Source: Streptomyces sp. AA1529 (lineage in GTDB: Bacteria > Actinomycetota > Actinomycetes > Streptomycetales > Streptomycetaceae). Taken from it: DNA of 64,000 nt. The position numbers and the translations under genes were made by a program. Where the stretch lies: assembly GCF_000280905.1 (NCBI RefSeq), contig NZ_ALAP01000019.1, positions 1 to 64,000 of the forward strand, read 5' to 3'. Below the pieces are notes generated by a model. That model had not been told where the DNA came from. It ran no database searches and saw nothing but the letters and a program-made list of their open reading frames with translations. Of this stretch, positions 1 through 6,810 are shown piece after piece. Within the stretch, counting starts at the first letter, position 1. Every line of letters begins with the position of its first letter.

Positions 1-41
1 TATCTTCATAGAAGCAGAGAAATCGGGAGGGGTTGGCTGCG

Positions 42-545
42 ATGGCCGACGACGACGCGTCCACCGACGCACACCTGGTCTTCCGCCAGTACCTGGACGC
101 GGTCGGGCTGCACGGCATGGCGGGTGCCGAAGCGGTGGGACTACAGGCCACCGAGTGGTACGCGCTGAGCGTGATCTCCGTGGAGGGCCCGCTCACGCCC
201 GGCGAACTGGCCGTCCGCACCGGGCTGACCACGGGCGCCACCACCCGGCTGATCGACCGCCTGGAAGGCGCCGGATACGTCCGCCGCGCCGCAGACCCGG
301 CCGACCGCCGCCGGCTGCGCGTCGAGCCCGCCGCCGACTCCTTCCCCGCGCTGGAGGAGACCGCCGCGCCCGCCCGCCGCCGCATCACCGAGCTGCTGGA
401 GCGCTACACCCCCGAGCAGCGGGCCCTTCTCTTCGACTACTTCAGCCGCGCGGCGCCCGCCTACCGCGCAGCCGCCGAGGAGGTCCGCGCCGCCGCCACC
501 CCGCCGCACCGCCGCCCCGGCCGCAAGCCGTCCTCGGCGCGCTGA
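42..545 (+). CDS. MarR-family transcriptional regulator
   Basis: Winged-helix DNA-binding regulator of the MarR family, 167 aa. The helix-turn-helix and wing are visible: a helix around residues 60-80 (TTGATTRLIDRLEGAGYVRR) followed by the charged wing DPADRRRLRV. An Ala/Arg-rich tail follows the dimerisation helices. ATG at 42 is preferred over the in-frame TTG at 33 because GGGAGG at 25-30 is correctly spaced from 42 and too close to 33. MarR proteins usually repress a neighbouring gene in response to a small ligand. The next gene downstream is a membrane channel 80 bp away; whether it is the target is not shown. Confidence 0.88.
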   Translation: MADDDASTDAHLVFRQYLDAVGLHGMAGAEAVGLQATEWYALSVISVEGPLTPGELAVRTGLTTGATTRLIDRLEGAGYVRRAADPADRRRLRVEPAADSFPALEETAAPARRRITELLERYTPEQRALLFDYFSRAAPAYRAAAEEVRAAATPPHRRPGRKPSSAR

Positions 546-624
546 CCCGCCACCCCGGGACCCCGGCCCTCCGACCGGCCCTCTCCACAGCGCGCCCGGC
601 GGCGCCGGAGCGGACGATGGCCCC

Positions 625-1290
625 ATGGCCCAGCGCTCCGACGAGCCGTCCGACGAGCCGTCCGACGAGCCGTCCGGCCCGGCGACGGGCGTGCCGTCCG
701 GCGAGCCCCCGGACGAGGCGACCGGCGAGCGGTCCGGCGCCCCGTCCGGCGGCGGCTCCGGCCGCCGGACGCTGTGGTCCGGCCATGGGTGGCCGCTGCT
801 GGGCCCGGTGACCGCGGCCCTGTTCGTGGCGTACTTCCTGGTGCCCGAGCACACCCTGGGCCCGGAACGGCCGGTACTGAGCTGGACCGTGTTCGGCATC
901 GGGCTGACGGCCATCGCCGTCCTGCTGGTCAAACACATGCGCGACGCCCTCTTCGACCGGCCCGGCACGGTCGTCGCGCTGGTCTCGCTGATGTGCCTGT
1001 CCGTGCTGCTGTTCTCCTCCGCGTACTTCGTGATGTCGCATCACCCCGGCGAGTTCACCGGCCTGCGCACCCGGCTGGACGCCCTGTACTTCGCGCTGCT
1101 GACGCTCGCCACCCTCAGCTACGGCGACATCACCCCGCACGGCCAGTCCGTGCGGCTCGTCATCCTGCTCCAGATCGTCTACACGCTGGTCTTCCTCACC
1201 GCCGCCGCGACCTCGCTGACCGGAAAACTGCGCCGCAGCGCCGCGAGCCGGCCGCCCCGCGGCCGGGACCGGCAGCGGGACCCGGACTGA
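625..1290 (+). CDS. Ion channel protein, potassium-channel pore family
   Basis: Predicted membrane channel of 221 aa. The N-terminus (about 45 residues) is acidic, Ser/Pro/Gly-rich and disordered, starting with a threefold SDEP repeat encoded by a 12-bp tandem repeat at about 636-671. Hydrophobic segments follow at roughly residues 55-75, 85-100, 115-135 and 175-195. The pore loop reads TLATLSYGDI at about residues 163-172, the position of the K+ selectivity filter (usual core TVGYGD), so the first filter glycine is replaced by serine. This resembles two-helix-per-pore bacterial channels (Ion_trans_2). Selectivity cannot be stated because of the altered filter. Confidence 0.8.
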   Translation: MAQRSDEPSDEPSDEPSGPATGVPSGEPPDEATGERSGAPSGGGSGRRTLWSGHGWPLLGPVTAALFVAYFLVPEHTLGPERPVLSWTVFGIGLTAIAVLLVKHMRDALFDRPGTVVALVSLMCLSVLLFSSAYFVMSHHPGEFTGLRTRLDALYFALLTLATLSYGDITPHGQSVRLVILLQIVYTLVFLTAAATSLTGKLRRSAASRPPRGRDRQRDPD

Positions 1291-1291
1291 G

Positions 1292-1504
1292 TCAGCCGCC
1301 CGCGTCCAGCGCGTCCAGCACTGCGAGATCGTCCCGCAGCCACTGCGGGGCCTCCGGAGCCGCCGCGTACTCCCGTGCGTGCGGCAGACACGCCTCGACG
1401 GCCCGGCCCGGCCCCGAGTTCGCATGCACCAGCGCCACCACCACGGTCTCCGCGCGCCGCTCCCCGCACGGCAGGCAGTACCCGGCACCGACCACACCGC
1501 TCAC
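1292..1504 (-). CDS. Hypothetical protein, companion of the XRE regulator
   Basis: Small 70-aa protein with a CxxC pair (YCLPCGER) near the N-terminus and an acidic Leu-rich C-terminus. It starts inside the last codons of the preceding leftward gene (4-bp overlap at 1501-1504), so the two are translationally coupled. I do not recognise a family; the paired arrangement downstream of an XRE regulator is something I recall from other Streptomyces. No function is assigned. Confidence 0.6.
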   Translation of the reverse strand: MSGVVGAGYCLPCGERRAETVVVALVHANSGPGRAVEACLPHAREYAAAPEAPQWLRDDLAVLDALDAGG

Positions 1505-1917
1505 CGGGCGGCCTCCCCGTCAGCGAGGGCCGCCCGCAGCCGCAGCGGATCCGTCAGCCCGCGCCCGTCCGCGCCGCCGTACGGCACGGCCCAGTACGGG
1601 CCGGGCGGCTCCGTCCGCGTCCGTGCCGGGACGGGCAGCCAGCAGGCGACCGACAGCCGCACCACCTCGCCCTCCCGGGCCGGGAGGCCGCCGCCCCCGG
1701 GCGGGACCAGCCAGTACAGCCACGACCGGTGCGGGTCCCCGATCACGGCCCCGCACGCCTCCCCCAGCGTGCGGACGACCCCCCACCCCCGCGCATACGG
1801 AACCCGCACCGCGTCCCACCACACCCCCACGGGCAGCAGCGCGAACGGCGCGTGGACCGGCGGAGACCAGGAGGTGTCGGGCTCCGCGGTGGCGCGGAGG
1901 CGCGAGTTGGGCGTCAT
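1501..1917 (-). CDS. Hypothetical protein, conserved in Streptomyces next to XRE regulators
   Basis: Hypothetical soluble protein of 138 aa, rich in Trp and Pro. Notable stretches are HAPFALLPVGVWWDAVRVP near the start, GAVIGDPHRSWLYWLVPPG in the middle and GPYWAVPYGG near the end. The frame is open to a GTG at 1950; the ATG at 1917 is chosen because the upstream residues are Pro-rich and uninformative. It lies between an XRE/TPR regulator and a coupled 70-aa gene, all leftward, suggesting one transcription unit. No catalytic motif is evident. Confidence 0.65.
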   Translation of the reverse strand: MTPNSRLRATAEPDTSWSPPVHAPFALLPVGVWWDAVRVPYARGWGVVRTLGEACGAVIGDPHRSWLYWLVPPGGGGLPAREGEVVRLSVACWLPVPARTRTEPPGPYWAVPYGGADGRGLTDPLRLRAALADGEAAR

Positions 1918-2055
1918 GGGTGCCGTCCCGGGCTCGTGAGGGCGCGGCACCCCGTCGCGCTGGTGCCGCCGTACGCGCGACGAACGTACGGTCGCGCCAC
2001 GGGGGTCACCAGTGACGCCGTGTGCCGGTTCCGGGCCCGACTGTGACGTGCCGTC

Positions 2056-3297
2056 CTACTCGTCCAGATGCAGCCGGTCGGCGAGTTCCGCCAGCGGAGA
2101 GGTGCGGCGGCGCTCGCGGGAGTGGAGGTCGGCCACGAGGCGGCGGGCCGTGCCGTGGTAGCGCATCCACTCGGGGGCGTCCTGCTCCGCGGCGAGCAGC
2201 GCGCGGGTGGCCGCTTCGTCCCGGTCGAGCCCCGTGTGGGCGAGAGCGCGGTCCACGTGGAAGCGCGCGCGCCACGTCGGGGGGAGGGAGGCGAGGTCGG
2301 GGACGGTGCGCGCGGTGCCGAGCGCGTCCGCGCAGCGGTCCATCTCCACCTGGAAGTTCACCTTCGCCACGGCGGTGTTGGTGGGGCCGAAGGGAGTCGC
2401 GTAGTCGAGTCGGTCGCTGCCGATCCCGGCCGCCGCCGCAGTCGCCATGCGCAGCAGTTCGTCCACCCGGTCGTAGTGGCGTTCGCCCTGCCGCACCGCG
2501 GCAGTCGCCGCACGCAGCAGCAGGATGCCCCACAGGGACAGGTCGAGGGGCTGGGAGCGGAACGTCGGCTCGATGCGGGCCGCCTGGGTGTGCGCCACGT
2601 GCTCGGCGTCCTCCAGCCGCCCCTGTTTGGTCAGGACCCAGGCGAGAGTCGCCGCGCCGATCGCCTCCAGATGCGGATCGCCCGCCCGGCGGGCCGCGTC
2701 CGCGGCGCGCTCCATGGCGGTGAACGCGGCGTCCGGGTTGCCGAGCGCCGTCAGGGTGGTCGCCGCGACCTGGTACGCCTCGGCGAGCACTGCGTACGCC
2801 GCCGTGCGGTCCCGGTCGCTGCCCTCGTACGCGCGCACCGCCGCCCGCGCGTCCCGGATCAACTGCGGCAGCACCGCGCCCACTTCGCCCATCCGGCCCG
2901 CGCGCCGGGTGCCCTCGGTGGCGCGGAGGGAGGCGCGCAGCGCCCCGGCGGTCGGCGGCTCCTCCGGGTCCTCCCGGTCCGGTTCCGCGCCGTCGCCGAG
3001 CAGGTCGGCCACCGGCGACACCGCCCGCCGCAGCGCCAGGACCGACGGCGCGCTCCCGTCCGGCCGGGCCTCGAACGTGACCGGCGTTCCGACCAGTACC
3101 GACACATCGACATCCAGCGCCCGCGCCAGTCGGTTGAGCGTCGCCATGCGCGCTGTCCGGCGTCTGTTCTGCTCCAGCTTGCGGATGATGTCGACGCAGA
3201 CCTCGGCCGACTCCGCCAGCCGCTCCTGGGTCAGGCCGCGGCGGGTTCTCAGCCGCCCGAGCCGGTCACCGATGCTGGTCTCGAACCCCTCGTGCAT
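2056..3297 (-). CDS. XRE-family helix-turn-helix regulator with TPR-like C-terminus
   Basis: Regulator of 413 aa. Residues 10-65 form a classic Cro/CI-type HTH (LGRLRTRRGLTQERLAESAE ... KLEQNRRR). The rest is Ala-rich helical repeats, as in the TPR-bearing XRE regulators common in Streptomyces that sense peptides or act in differentiation. ATG at 3297 follows a G-rich SD-like run; a GTG at 3312 in the same frame adds five residues. It is divergent from the SLOG-like gene at 3506 across about 200 bp and heads the leftward set with two hypotheticals. Confidence 0.85.
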   Translation of the reverse strand: MHEGFETSIGDRLGRLRTRRGLTQERLAESAEVCVDIIRKLEQNRRRTARMATLNRLARALDVDVSVLVGTPVTFEARPDGSAPSVLALRRAVSPVADLLGDGAEPDREDPEEPPTAGALRASLRATEGTRRAGRMGEVGAVLPQLIRDARAAVRAYEGSDRDRTAAYAVLAEAYQVAATTLTALGNPDAAFTAMERAADAARRAGDPHLEAIGAATLAWVLTKQGRLEDAEHVAHTQAARIEPTFRSQPLDLSLWGILLLRAATAAVRQGERHYDRVDELLRMATAAAAGIGSDRLDYATPFGPTNTAVAKVNFQVEMDRCADALGTARTVPDLASLPPTWRARFHVDRALAHTGLDRDEAATRALLAAEQDAPEWMRYHGTARRLVADLHSRERRRTSPLAELADRLHLDE

Positions 3298-3505
3298 CGC
3301 GCACCCCCACACGTGGACAACTCCACGCTACCCGCGCGGAGGGCGCCGCGCCGCCCCGTTCCCCCTGCGGTCACCCCGAAGGGCAGGGCACGCTCCCCGC
3401 CGGGGTGTCGGTCCCGCGTGCGAGGATGCGAAGCGGCCTAGCGAGCGATCGCACACGGGTGGATGGCCGTCCGAAGCCACCGAGTCAGGGACTGGGGCAC
3501 TGACG

Positions 3506-3955
3506 ATGCGTACCGTGACCATCACCGGAAGCCGTACGGCGGGACACCACGACGCCGCCCACTATGCGCAGCTCTTCACGGCGTATCTGGCGCCGTTCGC
3601 GGCCGACGCGCACTTCCACCTCGGCGGCGGCCGCGGCATCGACAGCCTGGCGCTCAGATGGCTGGCGGAGGAGACCGACGCCTGGCTCACCGTCGCGGTG
3701 CCCGGCACCCTGGACCAGCAGCCGCCCGAGGCCAGAAACGCCGTCAACCGCACCTGGGACCGCATCGCGGAGATCGTCGAACTGGCCGCCGACCCGCTGG
3801 ACGACGCCGCCTACCTGGCCCGGAACCGGTGGATGGTGGACCGCTCGGCCATGGTGATCGGCTTCCCGGTCGGCACCAGCACCCAGTCGGGCACCTGGCA
3901 GACCCTCGACTACGCCTCCCAGCAGGGGAAGGCCCGGCTGGTCGTCCCCACCTGA
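3506..3955 (+). CDS. SLOG-like (DprA/LOG Rossmann-fold) hypothetical protein
   Basis: Protein of 149 aa with a single Rossmann-like fold. HLGGGRGIDSLALRWLAEE (residues 38-56) is the glycine-rich nucleotide-binding turn of the DprA/LOG/YpsA superfamily. Further on, ARNRWMVDRSAMVIGFP followed by STQSGTWQTLDYASQQGK matches the usual second phosphate-binding segment. It is much shorter than true DprA, so a nucleotide-ligand sensor or hydrolase is more likely than a recombination mediator. ATG at 3506 is chosen because the fold begins at once (MRTVTITGSRTAG). Confidence 0.68.
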   Translation: MRTVTITGSRTAGHHDAAHYAQLFTAYLAPFAADAHFHLGGGRGIDSLALRWLAEETDAWLTVAVPGTLDQQPPEARNAVNRTWDRIAEIVELAADPLDDAAYLARNRWMVDRSAMVIGFPVGTSTQSGTWQTLDYASQQGKARLVVPT

Positions 3956-4104
3956 CCTGACCCGTGCGCGTTGCGGCGCGTGCGCGCTGCGGCTCGTCCG
4001 CGGTCCGACCCGTCCGCTTCCCGTCCGCGTTCTGACCCGTGCTCGTCAAGTTGTGCGGTTGCAGTCGGGAAACGGGGGCACTCGGGCCGCGGAGGTGAAC
4101 GATT

Positions 4105-4272
4105 GTGGGTCCTTTGCTGCTCGTCCTGCTGCTCGCGCTGATCCTGTTCGGCGCGGGGTTCGCACTGAAGGCGCTGTGGTGGATCGCGGTGATCGTGCTG
4201 GTCGTCTGGCTGCTCGGTTTCCTCGTCCGGCCGTCGGTCGGCGGTCGGCGCGGTCGCTGGTACCGCTGGTAG
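4105..4272 (+). CDS. Small hydrophobic membrane protein (55 aa)
   Basis: A short gene with a near-perfect ribosome-binding site (GGAGGTGA at 4091-4098) seven bases before a GTG start at 4105. The product is 55 aa: a hydrophobic N-terminus (MGPLLLVLLLALILFGAGFA) and a second hydrophobic stretch (ALWWIAVIVLVVWLLGFLV), then a basic tail ending RGRWYRW. Such small hydrophobic proteins are widespread in Streptomyces and often stress-linked, but their role is not established. A hairpin terminator follows. Confidence 0.78.
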   Translation: MGPLLLVLLLALILFGAGFALKALWWIAVIVLVVWLLGFLVRPSVGGRRGRWYRW

Positions 4273-4315
4273 CCGAGCCGGTCGTATCCCTTCGGCACGC
4301 CGCCGTCGGGCACCG

Positions 4316-4357
4316 CCCCCGTCCGCCCGCTCCGCTCCCGGAGCAGGCGGGCGGGGG
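4316..4357 (+). terminator. Hairpin terminator after the small membrane protein gene
   Basis: GC-rich stem-loop with arms of about 18 bases (CCCCCGTCCGCCCGCTCC against GGAGCAGGCGGGCGGGGG, with small mismatches) around a five-base loop. It is followed by TT and lies 44 bp after the stop codon. Confidence 0.6.
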
Positions 4358-4432
4358 TTCGCGTACGTCCGGAACCGGCCGGGGGCCGGCGGAAGCGACT
4401 CCGGGGCACTTCCGGGTCGTAAGGTCACGAAC

Positions 4433-4942
4433 ATGGACACAACCGCCCTCCTCGCGGATGCCTTCACCCGGGTGAACGACGAGGTCCACGCCGCGCTCGG
4501 CGGCATCCGCAGGAAGCACCTGGACGAGCCGCCCGACCCGGGCGGCAACAGCGTCTGCTGGCTGATCTGGCACCTCACCCGGGTGCAGGACGATCATCTC
4601 GCCGACGCCGCGGGCACGGAACAGGTCTGGCACGCACAGGGGTTCGAGGAGCGCTTCGGGTTGCCCCTTCCGGCCGACGACACCGGATTCGGCCACACGC
4701 CCGAGGAGGTGGCCGCCGTCCGGGTGGATTCCCCGAGACCGCTGCTGGACTACCACGACGCGGTGCACGAGGAGACTCTCACCTATCTGGGCACCCTCGG
4801 CCCCCGATCCCTCGACCGCATCGTCGACGACGCGTGGGATCCGCCCGTCTCGCTCGGGGTACGTCTCGTCAGCGTCCTCGGCGACACCCTGCAGCACGTC
4901 GGCCAGGCCGCCTTCCTGCGCGGCGTGCTGGAACGCCGCTGA
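4433..4942 (+). CDS. DinB-fold protein (DUF664 / mycothiol transferase-like)
   Basis: Four-helix protein of 169 aa resembling the DinB/DUF664 family. A metal-type histidine lies in WLIWHLTRVQDDHLAD (around residue 47); further histidines are in LDYHDAVHEETL and in the C-terminal VLGDTLQHVGQAAFLRG, the pattern for a three-His metal site. In actinobacteria these proteins are often annotated as mycothiol-dependent transferases or maleylpyruvate-isomerase-like enzymes. The substrate here is unknown. It is a single gene before the molybdoenzyme operon. Confidence 0.8.
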   Translation: MDTTALLADAFTRVNDEVHAALGGIRRKHLDEPPDPGGNSVCWLIWHLTRVQDDHLADAAGTEQVWHAQGFEERFGLPLPADDTGFGHTPEEVAAVRVDSPRPLLDYHDAVHEETLTYLGTLGPRSLDRIVDDAWDPPVSLGVRLVSVLGDTLQHVGQAAFLRGVLERR

Positions 4943-5045
4943 CCGCAGCCCCCGCCCCGCCCCACCAGGTCCCGCCGAGCCCCGCTGTCCCCACCAGTCC
5001 GCACCAGTCCGCACCAGCCGCAAGAGCCGACGAGAGGCGCGCCCC

Positions 5046-5732
5046 GTGATCCCCCAGCGCACCGCCACCAGCTCGACCCTCACCCTGCACGTCAACGACA
5101 CCGCGCACACCGTCACCGTCGACCACCGGGCCACCGTCCTCGACGTACTGCGCGAACAGCTCGACCTCACCGGCAGCAAGAAGGGCTGCGACCACGGCCA
5201 GTGCGGCGCCTGCACCGTGCTGCTGGAGGGGCGCCGCGCCAACAGCTGCCTGCTGCTCGCGGTGGCGCACGACGGCGCGCACCTGACCACCGTCGAGGGG
5301 CTCGGCGACGCGGAGGAGCCGCATCCGCTGCAGCGCGCCTTCCAGGAGCGGGACGCCTTCCAGTGCGGCTACTGCACGCCGGGCCAGATCGTCTCCGGGG
5401 TCGGCATGCTGTGCGAGGCCGCCGAGGGGCACCCCTCGCACGCCACTCCGGGCGAGGCGTTGCAGCGGTCCACCGGGGAGCCGGCCGAACTGAGCCGCCC
5501 GGAGATCCGGGAGCGGATGAGCGGCAACCTCTGCCGGTGCGGCGCCTACCCGCACATCGTGGCGGCCCTGGAGGACGCGAGCGGCCACGTCGGCCGGCGC
5601 TCCGGCACCACCGCGCCCCCCGCGCCCGGCCCGGCGTCCGACGGGGACCCCGCGTCCGAGGCCGGTCCCGCGTCCGACACCGGTCCCGCAGCCGACCGCG
5701 ATTCCGCCTCCGACGCCGCACCGGCGAGGTGA
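5046..5732 (+). CDS. paoA: Aldehyde/xanthine oxidoreductase 2Fe-2S subunit (PaoA/YagT-like)
   Basis: Small electron-transfer subunit of a three-part molybdenum hydroxylase, 228 aa. The plant-type [2Fe-2S] motif is CDHGQCGACTVLLEGRRANSC-like (cysteines spaced CX4CX2C...C, residues about 49-70). The second, helical [2Fe-2S] motif is CGYCTPGQI ... NLCRCGAYPHI. A C-terminal tail of about 45 residues is low-complexity Ala/Pro/Ser/Asp repeats, absent from typical family members. GTG start at 5046. Operon with the FAD subunit (8 bp gap) and the molybdopterin subunit. Confidence 0.9.
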   Translation: MIPQRTATSSTLTLHVNDTAHTVTVDHRATVLDVLREQLDLTGSKKGCDHGQCGACTVLLEGRRANSCLLLAVAHDGAHLTTVEGLGDAEEPHPLQRAFQERDAFQCGYCTPGQIVSGVGMLCEAAEGHPSHATPGEALQRSTGEPAELSRPEIRERMSGNLCRCGAYPHIVAALEDASGHVGRRSGTTAPPAPGPASDGDPASEAGPASDTGPAADRDSASDAAPAR

Positions 5733-5740
5733 CCCGCGCC

Positions 5741-6760
5741 ATGAAACCCTTCACCTTCGAACGCGCCACCAGCCCCGAGCAGGCCGTCGCCGCCTTCGCC
5801 GCGCAGCCGCACGCGTACTTCCTGGCGGGCGGCACCAACCTCGTCGACCTGATGAAGCTCGGCGTGGCGGCCCCCGGGCACCTCATCGACGTCTCACGGC
5901 TGCCCCTGGACACCGTCGAGACCGCACCCGGCGGCGGCCTGCGGGTGGGCGCCAACGTCCGCAACAGCGACCTGGCCGCGCACCCCGCCGTCCGCGGCGA
6001 CTACCCGGCGCTGGCCCAGGCGCTGCTGGCCGGGGCCTCCGGACAGCTCCGCAACCTGGCCACCACCGGAGGCAACCTCCTGCAACGCACCCGCTGCCCC
6101 TACTTCCAGGACCTCTCCGCGCCCTGCAACAAGCGCGAGCCCGGCTCGGGCTGCTCCGCCCGCGAGGGCGCCACCAGGGACATGGCGGTACTCGGCCACT
6201 CCGAGCACTGCGTGGCCACCCACCCCTCCGACATGGCCGTCGCGCTGGCCGCCTACGACGCGGAGGTCGAACTGCTCGGCCCCGAGGGGACCAGGACGGT
6301 ACCGGCCGCCGCGTTCCACCGGCTGCCGGGCGACACCCCGGAGCGGGACACGGTGCTCAGGCCCGGCGAACTCGTCTCGCACCTCACCCTGCCCGCACCG
6401 CCGGCCGGGGCCCGCGCGGGGTACCGCAAGGCCCGCGACCGCGCCTCCTACGCCTTCGCGCTGGCCTCGGCCGCCGCCGTCCTCGCGCTCGACGAGGACG
6501 GCACCGTGCGGCACGCCGCGCTCGCGTTCGGCGCGCTGGCACACCGGCCGTGGCGGGCCCGCACCGCCGAGGAGATGCTGGTCGGGACCCGCGCCGACGC
6601 CGACACCTTCGCCCGCGCCGTGGACGCCGAACTGGCCGCGGCCGAACCGCTGGCGGACAACGCCTTCAAGGTGCCGCTGGCCCGCGGCGTGGCCGTGCGG
6701 CTGCTGACCGCCCTTGCCGAGCCCCCGCAGCCTGCCGCGCACCGCCCTTCAGGGGCCTGA
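5741..6760 (+). CDS. paoB: Aldehyde/xanthine oxidoreductase FAD subunit (PaoB/YagS-like)
   Basis: FAD-binding middle subunit, 339 aa, starting MKPFTFERATS. YFLAGGTNLVDLMKLG (about residues 27-42) and RNLATTGGNLLQRTRCPYFQ (about 104-123) are the two flavin-binding loops of the FAD_binding_5 family. Cysteines in RTRCPYFQ, PCNKREPGSGCSA and EHCVATH match the extra [4Fe-4S] ligands known in PaoB-type subunits, which separates this enzyme from classical xanthine dehydrogenase. It passes electrons between the FeS and Mo subunits. Confidence 0.9.
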   Translation: MKPFTFERATSPEQAVAAFAAQPHAYFLAGGTNLVDLMKLGVAAPGHLIDVSRLPLDTVETAPGGGLRVGANVRNSDLAAHPAVRGDYPALAQALLAGASGQLRNLATTGGNLLQRTRCPYFQDLSAPCNKREPGSGCSAREGATRDMAVLGHSEHCVATHPSDMAVALAAYDAEVELLGPEGTRTVPAAAFHRLPGDTPERDTVLRPGELVSHLTLPAPPAGARAGYRKARDRASYAFALASAAAVLALDEDGTVRHAALAFGALAHRPWRARTAEEMLVGTRADADTFARAVDAELAAAEPLADNAFKVPLARGVAVRLLTALAEPPQPAAHRPSGA

Positions 6761-6768
6761 GGATCCGA

Positions 6769-6810
6769 GGACGACGACCAGGACGACGACCAGGACGAGG
6801 ACGAGGACGA
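6769..6810 (+). repeat. Short tandem repeat running into the paoC start codon
   Basis: Two perfect 12-bp units (GGACGACGACCA at 6769 and 6781) followed by three 6-bp units (GGACGA at 6793, 6799 and 6805). The last base of the array is the A of the ATG at 6810. The repeated purine-rich GGA elements take the place of a normal SD sequence. Confidence 0.85.
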
